Both the position numbers and the translations under genes were made by a program. Below are positions 1 to 7,600 of a DNA stretch of 64,000 nucleotides, one piece after another. Where the stretch lies: contig DATAWG010000111.1 of the NCBI GenBank assembly GCA_036267355.1, positions 24,414 to 88,413 on the forward strand, read 5' to 3'. How positions within the stretch are numbered: position 1 is the stretch's first letter; the number at the start of each line of letters is the position of its first letter. The notes under the pieces were generated by a model that had not been told where the DNA came from, ran no database searches, and was given only the letters and a program-made list of their open reading frames with translations. The stretch comes from Pirellulales bacterium. Lineage in GTDB: Bacteria > Planctomycetota > Planctomycetia > Pirellulales > DATAWG01.

Positions 1-1501
1 CCAAGCCATTGATTGTGCCCGATAAATTGCCGACCGATTGATTGCCGTTGATATTCACTATCGCCGAATCGAAAGCGGCCACGGACGCGATGGTGAGCGG
101 GCTGGTGGACGAGCCGAGCGTGCCGGTCGCCGTGACGTTGAGCGTTCCTTGATTGACCGTGGTGCCGCCGGTGTAGGAGTTCGGTCCGGAAAGAATCCAG
201 TTGCAGGTGCCGCCGTTTTCGACGATCGCCAGCGAACTGGCCAAGCCGTTGGAGATGGCGCCGGAGATCGTGTTGTTGCCGGTGTTGTCGCCGCCGAGTG
301 TGAGGACGGTATTTCCGGCCGCGCCGCCGGTGATGCTGCCGCCGAAGCTGAGCGTGGCCGAAGAAGTCAAGGAGTCGTTGCTAAACGTGTAGAGCGCGCT
401 GGCTCCTTCGACCACCAAGGGAGCGTTGACGACCTGTGGATTCGCCACGGTCGACGTCACTTGGATCGAGCCGCCACCTGTGAGCAGCAAGGCGTTGCCA
501 TTGGTGGTGCCGAGCGTCAGCGCGCCGACGTTCAGCTCGAAGAGGATGGTTTGCACGTTGCGGCCAATGTCGACTAGGGGACTGGTGCTGCCCGAAGAAA
601 ACACCACGGTGTCGTTACTGGTCGTTCCGGCGGTGCTGCCCGGCACGATGCCGTTTTCCCAAATGCTTGCATTGGCCCAGGTGGAATTGGCCGGGCCACT
701 CCAAGATGACGTGTTGCCCAAGACCACATTGCCGGAAGCCGTGGCGGCGTAAAAGATCGACAGGGTCGCCGCGTCCTGCACGGTGTCGGGCGCGTTGTCG
801 CCGAAATCACCGAGATTCGGATCCGCGACCGCGAAAATATCGACCAATGGCGGCGTCACGATTGTCGCGCCGTTGCCGAGCGTCAAGGTCACGTCGAAAG
901 CGAAACCGTATTCGCCGTAGGTCTGGGTCGAGCCGGGAGCCAAATAGAGCTCCTTTACTATTTCGTGCGGGTCATCCATCGACGTTTGAAAGCCGGCGGC
1001 AAATGGCGTCGAGCCACCGATGCTCACATATCCGGGCGAAGCGCCGACATAGTTTGGACCGGTGAACGTGGAGTAGTCGGCATCGTACATCTGAATAGAA
1101 GTGCCGCTGGATGCGACGACCGCTCCCGAAGCGGTCGATCCGGCGCTGCCGTCCGAGAAGTACAGGGGGCTTATGATGTTGAACGTTGCGGTGAGGTAAT
1201 CTGCGGGCGGCACCCCGCCTGGCCCTGCCCCCAGATAGGCGAAACCATGCGCGACCGAGTAGTAAGCGCTCCCCGTCAGGTTAGTCGACGAAGTTCCGTT
1301 GAAATCTGCGAGGAACAGGGTGTTCAAATCTGTGCTCGTTCCGCCACCGACCGTGCCGCCGTTGTCAAGCTGCGGTTCGTCCGACGCGACGGTCACGCCG
1401 GTCCACGTCGAGTTGAGTTCGATGTCGAATCCGTGTCCGAGTACGACGCCGGGCGCGGTTAGAAAAACGGCGGCAAATAGGGCGAGTTGCAATGTTTTCA
1501 T
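1..1501 (-). CDS. Autotransporter-type beta-repeat surface protein, 3' end outside window
   Basis: The minus-strand frame starting at the ATG at 1499-1501 stays open to the left edge (500 codons seen, no stop), so the C-terminus and any anchor are missing. Residues 1-22 form a signal peptide (MKTLQLALFAAVFLTAPG). Residues about 25-250 form a globular domain that is also present in the next gene (1665-2648); shared stretches are SPLYFSDG, KELYLAPGSTQTYGEYGFAF and DPNLGDFGDNAP. From about residue 260 a WSGPANSTWANASIWENG junction opens a passenger of glycine/threonine-rich beta-strand repeats, including NSYTGGTTVNQGTLNVTATG, which matches the autotransporter-associated beta strand repeat family. 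Such planctomycete proteins are thought to be exported surface or adhesin-like proteins; that role is inference. It is the last visible gene of a minus-strand cluster, 163 bases after the PEP-CTERM gene. The ribosome binding site is weak. Confidence 0.85.
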   Translation of the reverse strand, partial: MKTLQLALFAAVFLTAPGVVLGHGFDIELNSTWTGVTVASDEPQLDNGGTVGGGTSTDLNTLFLADFNGTSSTNLTGSAYYSVAHGFAYLGAGPGGVPPADYLTATFNIISPLYFSDGSAGSTASGAVVASSGTSIQMYDADYSTFTGPNYVGASPGYVSIGGSTPFAAGFQTSMDDPHEIVKELYLAPGSTQTYGEYGFAFDVTLTLGNGATIVTPPLVDIFAVADPNLGDFGDNAPDTVQDAATLSIFYAATASGNVVLGNTSSWSGPANSTWANASIWENGIVPGSTAGTTSNDTVVFSSGSTSPLVDIGRNVQTILFELNVGALTLGTTNGNALLLTGGGSIQVTSTVANPQVVNAPLVVEGASALYTFSNDSLTSSATLSFGGSITGGAAGNTVLTLGGDNTGNNTISGAISNGLASSLAIVENGGTCNWILSGPNSYTGGTTVNQGTLNVTATGTLGSSTSPLTIASVAAFDSAIVNINGNQSVGNLSGTINGL

Positions 1502-1664
1502 GGTGCCACCCTGGGTTCCTGGCCCGCAATGCCGGCCACGACGCATGCCGCGGAGCAGCGACGCAAACCGGCGCCGGCGATATCGAGAAACGTTGGGCCG
1601 GGGCGGCAAGGTCGCGCCCCAGCCCACAACCGTACAATGCAAACCGACGACGCCCGCCAGGCGG

Positions 1665-2648
1665 CTAGCGCGCTCGGCCGCGGGACAACACGCGGGCGGC
1701 CGATCCTCTTCGCCACGCCACGAACGCAAATGCGACAAAACCAATCCCGCCGAGCAGGAATGTTGACGGCTCGGGCACTGCTTGCGCGGAGGCCATGGCC
1801 GCGTTGAAAATCTGAGACGTCGCGAAATCCTGCTGCTGGTAGGGCGCGTCGTCGCCATAGTCGCCCAAATCGGGATCGGTCAGCCCGAACACATCGACCA
1901 TCGGCGGCGTGGTCAGCGTGACCGTTCCTCCGCCATACGGCGGCGGCACGTTCAGCGTGTACGTCACGTCGAACGCATAGCCGTACTCGCCGTATGTCTG
2001 CGAATCGCCTGCGATGTAAAGTTCCTTCAACAGTTCGTGGTAAATCGAGCCGCTCACCGCAAAACCGGGGACGAACGAACTGTTGCCCGTGATCACCGCA
2101 AGCCCTGACTCGCCCGCGGGCGGCGGCGATTCCGAAGAGGGGCCGGCGAGCGGCGCCGTAGGAGTTTCGCCAGCATAAGTCGGGTCCGGGTTGACCGAGA
2201 ATTCGAGATACGTGCCGTTGGAGGCCGGAACCGCCGCGCTCCCGTTGCCGTCGGCGAAATACAGTGGGCTGAGAAGATTGAACATGGCCGACTGAATTCC
2301 ATACGCGCCGATGTTGGAGTTGTACGGGTTCGATTCGAGCGCAACAAATCCTTCCACCGTTCCGTAGTAGTTTGCGCCGCCGTTCCCGACCGTTGGTGTG
2401 CTGTCGAAGGCATCGGTAAAGATATTCCAATTGCTCGGAGCGGGAGTCGCGTTCGGTGGGCCCCCCTGACCCGCGGGCGGATAGTAGTTGTCGAGGTCGG
2501 GCTGCTCCGACAAAAGCCCGAGCGCGGTTGGCGGCGTCGCATACGCGTTTTGGTAGACAGCGAATCCGTGGCCCCCGGCGGTCGTTGCGGCGAGAAGCGT
2601 CGCCGCAGCCGAAAGCATGGAGAATAGATTCCGTTTTGATAATCGCAT
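1665..2648 (-). CDS. PEP-CTERM sorting-domain protein, paralogue of the neighbouring beta-repeat protein's N-terminal domain
   Basis: A 327-residue exported protein. The N-terminus MRLSKRNLFSMLSAAATLLA is a signal peptide. The C-terminus has the PEP-CTERM tripartite signal: VPEPSTFLLGG, a hydrophobic helix (IGFVAFAFVAW) and a basic tail (RRGSAARVLSRGR). In bacteria with exosortase this signal directs processing and anchoring or release at the outer surface. The body (about residues 30-285) is paralogous to residues 25-250 of the product of 1-1501: both have SPLYF(A/S)DG, KELY(I/L)A, QTYGEYG(Y/F)AFDVT and DP(D/N)LGD(Y/F)GD(D/N)AP. The same domain is thus tethered here by PEP-CTERM and next door by a beta-repeat passenger. 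The gene lies between the DUF1559 gene (52 bases upstream) and the beta-repeat gene, same strand, probably one operon. Function unknown. Confidence 0.85.
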   Translation of the reverse strand: MRLSKRNLFSMLSAAATLLAATTAGGHGFAVYQNAYATPPTALGLLSEQPDLDNYYPPAGQGGPPNATPAPSNWNIFTDAFDSTPTVGNGGANYYGTVEGFVALESNPYNSNIGAYGIQSAMFNLLSPLYFADGNGSAAVPASNGTYLEFSVNPDPTYAGETPTAPLAGPSSESPPPAGESGLAVITGNSSFVPGFAVSGSIYHELLKELYIAGDSQTYGEYGYAFDVTYTLNVPPPYGGGTVTLTTPPMVDVFGLTDPDLGDYGDDAPYQQQDFATSQIFNAAMASAQAVPEPSTFLLGGIGFVAFAFVAWRRGSAARVLSRGRAR

Positions 2649-2700
2649 CAGTATTCTCGTGAGTTTATGAATCCTCGCGGCGGCTCACCGTCATTGCCGC

Positions 2701-3558
2701 TCATTGCCGCGTGGGCCGGGCGAAATTCTGGTTCTTGCCTTTGATGACGTAATTAATGTCCTGTTGCACCCAGGTGCTGAACGTGTTGATCGACACCGTC
2801 TCGGCATGGCCATCCGCGAACAGATAATTCGCGCAATCGACGTGCTGCGTCGGATTGATCTCCGCGGTGATGACAGGCCAAACGTTGCCGTTGGCGATGT
2901 CGCCGGGTGCAAACCAGGTCGCAGTGTGAACGTGGTCGTCCAAAACGGTTCGCCCCGTGTCGGCTCCTTCGAATAGGACAATCAGCTTCGGTTTATCGGC
3001 AATCCAATTGACGTTGAGAACGGAATAACCGTCCGGCGCCGCTTCCGCCACGTACTGGTTGATTACGTAGCTGCTGCTGCAGATTCCATTCGCGTTGGCC
3101 AGCACACGCTGCGGGCCCATCGGATCCTCCGGGCAAAGACGAATGTCGTCGCTCGATTCCATATAGGGCTTGAGCGTGACAACCCACGACGAGGTCGTGC
3201 CTTGATCGTAGGTCCAGGGAAACGCTCCGTGGTTTTCGTTGGTGAATTGCAGCATCGCCAATCCGATCTGATGCAGATTGCTCAAACACAGCGCGCGCCG
3301 CGCCGCGCTTCGAGCCGCCTGCACCGCCGGCAGCAGCAGGGCAAGCAAAATGCCGATGATTCCGATCACCACCAGCAACTCGATGAGCGTAAACCCACGG
3401 CGCGGCAATCGAACACCGCATTCACTGGCTGCCATGCCCACGGCTTTGCGTGGGCAGGGCGCCGGCGGACCGTTCATCTGCCCACTCAGGGGAATGGGCA
3501 CGGCATCCTGCATTTCATCCGGCGCAGCGGCTCCGCTTGCCGTCATCAAGGCATCCAT
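2701..3558 (-). CDS. DUF1559 family prepilin-like (type II secretion pseudopilin-type) protein
   Basis: The prepilin cleavage and methylation signal [20 protein letters not shown] is followed by [13 protein letters not shown] and a Cys-containing [13 protein letters not shown] stretch, as in the DUF1559 proteins expanded in planctomycetes. A late [14 protein letters not shown] segment matches the H-X9-DG type C-terminal signature. The expected place is the cell envelope as a minor pilin or pseudopilin-like subunit, processed by a prepilin peptidase; the real role is unknown. I start at the ATG at 3556-3558 (285 residues) because GGAG lies seven bases upstream; the frame is open further upstream, but that stretch overlaps a palindromic repeat and is unlikely to be translated. 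The leader before the prepilin signal is unusually long (about 50 residues), and part of it is encoded by a dispersed palindrome at 3435-3456. It is probably co-transcribed with the PEP-CTERM gene. Confidence 0.88.
   Translation of the reverse strand: MDALMTASGAAAPDEMQDAVPIPLSGQMNGPPAPCPRKAVGMAASECGVRLPRRGFTLIELLVVIGIIGILLALLLPAVQAARSAARRALCLSNLHQIGLAMLQFTNENHGAFPWTYDQGTTSSWVVTLKPYMESSDDIRLCPEDPMGPQRVLANANGICSSSYVINQYVAEAAPDGYSVLNVNWIADKPKLIVLFEGADTGRTVLDDHVHTATWFAPGDIANGNVWPVITAEINPTQHVDCANYLFADGHAETVSINTFSTWVQQDINYVIKGKNQNFARPTRQ
3435..3456. repeat. Dispersed palindrome, GTGGGCA family, copy inside the DUF1559 gene
   Basis: TGCCCACG and CGTGGGCA form an 8-bp stem around GCTTTG. The surrounding 26 bases (3431-3456) are identical to 45021-45046, and a relative lies at 29408-29430. 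This copy is in frame within the long leader of the DUF1559 protein, where it encodes part of the [10 protein letters not shown] stretch. Confidence 0.75.
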
Positions 3559-3641
3559 TGCAATTCTCCAAAGTGAACCACTTGGGCTGCGCGAAATCTC
3601 CGCGCAGCCAATCAATGCGGTATTGGTTAGGCGATAGGCAG

Positions 3642-3727
3642 TGGGGTGCCATCCCAACGGCCTTGGGTGGGCGTGTTCCCCAAGCGGGCACATCGCATGC
3701 CCACTCAGGACAGTGGGCATCGCACCC
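3642..3727. repeat. Double-palindrome repeat, GTGGGCA family
   Basis: An 86-base element opens with GGGGTGCCAT and closes with GTGGGCATCGCACCC, so its ends are inverted copies of each other. Inside are diverged GGGTGGGCG and TGCCCACTCAGGACAGTGGG hairpin arms. It lies upstream of the DUF1559 gene and has the same plan as 29404-29475. Confidence 0.65.
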
Positions 3728-3831
3728 GGTGAACCGGCGGCATCCGAAGCCCAGCAAGATCGGCCGGCGTTGTTCCAGGCGCGGCCATTAAGCCGTACCT
3801 CAAGCCTTCAGCCTCAAGACTGCAGCCTTGC

Positions 3832-4503
3832 TCAGCCTCTGAGATATGCCGCTGCCGAGCGTTCCGGCGGCGGCACGGGCGGAGAGAAACGGATCGATTC
3901 GAACGACTGTCTGCAAATACAGACATTGGCGAGCGGCAGGAATTCGTATCGCCGAACGGCCAGCACAATGGCCGGCAATGCTTGCGCCAAAATACTGAGC
4001 ACGCTCTGTCCGTGGCAGCCAAGGGCCATCAGAAAAATCACCGATTTGCCGTCCGGCGGCGGCAGCGATTCTGCGGACGGCTTCTGCGGCGCCGCGGGCG
4101 CGGCCGAGATCGCCCGCTGGCAGTTGCCACAGCAGCAAGAGCAGCAATGTTTCTTGCCGCGCAGCGCGTCGTGGAGTGCCGAATTCGCGGCATCCGCCCG
4201 CGCTTCCTCGGCCGCGGCTTCGCGCACGAATGCCGGCGGTTCGATGCCATGGGCCTCGGCCCAAGCCAGTTTTTCCCGCATCGAAAAACAACAGCAAGAA
4301 TGCCAACATTGATCGGCATTCGTGCAACCGCACGGCCTGTCCATGCATGGAAACGGCTTGCTGAGATCTTTCTTCACCGTCGCGGCCGACACTGGCAGCG
4401 GCAACCCGCTCGCCACGACAAACTGATTAATCACCAGCAGCGCAGCAACAAACCCGCGCCGAGCGCGCCGACCGATCGCCAGTCTGCGTGGCCAAAGCCG
4501 CAT
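3832..4503 (-). CDS. Cysteine-rich exported protein of unknown function
   Basis: 223 residues with an N-terminal hydrophobic segment (FVAALLVINQFVVASGLPLPV, about residues 18-38) that looks like a signal peptide or anchor. The mature part has 16 cysteines in clusters: C53, C58, C60, C66 and C70-C72 (CMDRPCGCTNADQCWHSCCC), then C120-C128 (CCSCCCGNC), C163 in GCHG, and C195/C197. The first cluster followed by REKLAWAEAHGI resembles a conserved hypothetical family I believe occurs in planctomycetes and proteobacteria, but I cannot name a Pfam family. The spacing suggests metal binding (copper or zinc) or a disulfide network; this is inference. It is a single gene on the minus strand, ATG at 4501-4503, 182 bases after the stop of the kinase gene and 273 bases upstream of the DUF1559 start, so possibly its own transcription unit. 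Confidence 0.75.
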   Translation of the reverse strand: MRLWPRRLAIGRRARRGFVAALLVINQFVVASGLPLPVSAATVKKDLSKPFPCMDRPCGCTNADQCWHSCCCFSMREKLAWAEAHGIEPPAFVREAAAEEARADAANSALHDALRGKKHCCSCCCGNCQRAISAAPAAPQKPSAESLPPPDGKSVIFLMALGCHGQSVLSILAQALPAIVLAVRRYEFLPLANVCICRQSFESIRFSPPVPPPERSAAAYLRG

Positions 4504-4685
4504 CGCGTACCAAGCCTTTCGCTACGGAATCGAGAGCGGGCATTTTAGTTCGCCCAGTTTGCCCCGTCAACGAAACGCGGCGGGCGACTCTGCGGATCGC
4601 TCAGCAGTAGGATCGCGACCGTTGGCCGCGATCGCTTACGACACGCGCATGTGCAGGTGGCCCTTGCGCACTATTTAGCCCGCGA

Positions 4686-7600
4686 TTATTGTCCCGCGTG
4701 CAGCGCCGCCGCATCCGGCGCGATGGTGCGCACCACGCGCAGTCCGACGTAATAATTCGCCGTCGATGCGCGGTAACGATTTCTTGCGGCGCTGCGGACG
4801 ATCGGCGCGCGGTTCAAAAAAGAGCCGCCGCGCAGCACTCGACGGTCGGCTTCCGTGTCCTGGATTACTAGTTCGCTCTGTTCCACGTCTTCGGCCGCCG
4901 TGCTTCGCGGCAGCTCGGGATACGGCAGGTATCGGTCTTCGCACCACTCCCAAACATCGCCATGGATGTCGAACAAACCGAAATCGTTCGGCTTCAATCG
5001 GCCGAGCTGCCAGGCGTGTTCGCCGAGGTCGCCTTCGGCCGAGTTGTGAAATGACCAAGCATAGTTATCGAGCATGTCGCGCGATTCGCCGAAATAGCGG
5101 CTCGTCTCGGCCCTGGCCCGGCAGGCGTATTCCCATTCCGCCTCGGTCGGCAGACGATAGCCGGTGCGCGACAAATAATCTTTCGGAAGCTGCATTCCCT
5201 CTTTGATCTCGGCCAGCGGCGGGTAACACCATTGGGCCAATGGAATGTTTTCCTGCTGGCTCAACCATTGGCAATAGCGCACCGCGTCGAACCAGGTGAC
5301 GCTCACGATCGGCCCGTCGGTCGCTGAACTGTATTTGATCGGATAGGAAAACTTCGGCTGAAATTGCTGAAACTGGGCGACCGACACCTTTTTCATCGCC
5401 ATGGCAAATGAGCGCGGAATATGCACTCGGTGCATTGTCTCTTCTTGCTTGTAGCGATCAGTTTCGGTGTTGGGCGAGCCCATCATGAATTCGACGGGGC
5501 CGGAAATGATCGCCATCGTGTAGCCGTGGTCGGTCGTGTACCAACCGCGGCTGCCGGCGGAACGCAAGGCCGGATCGCCGTCGATGCGGCGCGCGTCGTC
5601 GTCGTAGCCCCAATGACGCAGCGTCCAAGCGGCGGCGGAATGAATGCCCGCATCGGCATCTTCGGCATACAAGCCGCGCAGCGTTTCCAATAGATGGTTC
5701 CACGCGTCGGGCTGAAATTGTTTCGATTTGAATTCGCCGAGACAGAGAACGAGCGCCCGCCGCGCGGAAACATCACTCTCCGCCGCCAGACGATCGATGA
5801 GCGGCTCGGGCGCGGCCCCCAGTTGGCTCAGAAGATGAATCAGATCGGTCCGCAGCCGCGGATCAGGCAAATGGCGGAACAACGGCCAAACAAGCTCCGG
5901 CTGATTGAGTCGCAAAAGCGTGGCGGCCGCCATCGCTTGCTCTTGCGCCAATCGCTCGGTTGTCGCGTCGGGCACGGCCGGCAAATGCCACACCGCGGCG
6001 AGCGTCGGCTCACGGTCGATTCCGCCGCGAACGACTGCCGTCGCCGCGACGGGTCGCCAAGCGCCAGCCGCCAACTGCTGGCAGGTTTTCAATTCTGCGT
6101 CCGGCCGCAGCCCGAAAACGTCTTGCGAGATGAATTTCGGCGATTCATGCCACACGGCTGCGAAATGCAACGAATTGGTGGTTCTTGGGACTGGGCCGGC
6201 ACCATTCGTTGTTGAAGCGTTGCCCGCCGTTAAATCAACCGCGGCGACCGACAGCCTTACGTCGTCTTGCACCCGGCTCGGCGATTGCTTGCTGTCGTAC
6301 CAAATCCGATCGCGGCCGCAATCGTAAACCAGCGATTCGCGATCGACGGTTTTTCGCGGCTTCAGCCACACCGCGCAATAGAGCGGCGGCTGGCTGTCGG
6401 CGGCGAAGTTTGGCGTGCAATCGAGCGTGTGCGGAATATAGCCGGCTTGCTCCCGGCTGGTCCGCAGTTGCTTGAAAGCGGCCGCGCCGGCGATGCCCAC
6501 ATCGAGTTGTGCATCGAGCAGTTCCGGCGATGGGCGCGACCACAGCGCGGCGTAGCGCGCTTCCGTCCGGCCGCCCGTCGTTTGCGCTGCCGGATAGCAC
6601 GCGACATCGAGCGGCCAAAAACCGCTCTGCCGCTGCTTCCCATCCTGCGATTTGAGTTCGTCGAAGGTGAGGTCTTGCGCCGCCCGCCAATCGCCGCCGT
6701 CGCGCAGCCAAACGGTTGCGACGAACGCCGTCGCGCCGGCCGCATATGGCCGGAAGCAGATCGGCCGATAACCGCATGTGCGCAAAGATTCCGCGAGCGC
6801 CGCAAAATTGTCGAGCGGCAGCGTGTGGCAGATCGCGAATCGATCGGCCAAAATCCCTTGGTTATCGGTAAGCTGCTTCGCGGTCGCGGCATCGGGCGCT
6901 TTCCAGGCGGGATTCAGCGGCTGGTCTTTCCAATCCGGATGCGTCGTCTCCGCCAGCTCGGCGGTCATCAATTGCACAATCCGCGCGCGATTCTTGCTAA
7001 GCAGCGGAAACAGGCCGAGATACTGCTGCGGATTGGCGGCCACGACAAGCCGGGCCAGCGTGTCGGGATCGTCGGCCGCATAGTCGGAGAGCAGCGCGAT
7101 GGCCAAATCACGCTGGCCGCTTGGGCGGCTTGGATCGGCGAAAATGGCGGCGAGCGGCGGCACGAGCGAGGCTTGCACCGGCCGCAGCATCTCTTGCCAT
7201 TGCCCCACCAACAACACATTTTCGGCCACCAAGTCACCGGCCGCGCGCGTGGCAATTTCCGTCCAGCGAGAATTTCGCGGGTCGAAATCGGCCAGCGCGC
7301 AAACGATTCGCAATAGCTCTCCACGAGGTTTCTGTTCGCCGCCGGCCCTAGCGGTGGAATCTGGCGAATTGGTCGTCGAGCCCGAGGCTGCGACAGTGGC
7401 GAGCATCGCCCAAAGCTTCGGTGCCAATTCTTTCGCCGACGGTTCCAAGACCGTGCGGATGATCCGCAATTGGGTCGGCGTGGCGGCGAGCATGCGTTGC
7501 AACAGGTAATCGACCTGACTCGGATCGTGCGGCAGCAGCGCGAGCGACAGGTTCAGCTTTTCTTCCGTTCCCTCGGCCGCAGCCGCAAACTGTGTTCGCA

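Noticed and set aside
3559-3720. Upstream extension of the DUF1559 frame to an ATG at 3720
   Set aside because: It reads through a double-palindrome repeat and lacks a ribosome binding site, while the ATG at 3558 has GGAG.
4700-5390. Naming the C-terminal domain of the kinase an active formylglycine-generating enzyme
   Set aside because: The fold motifs are present but I did not confirm the catalytic cysteines, and many such fusions are non-enzymatic.
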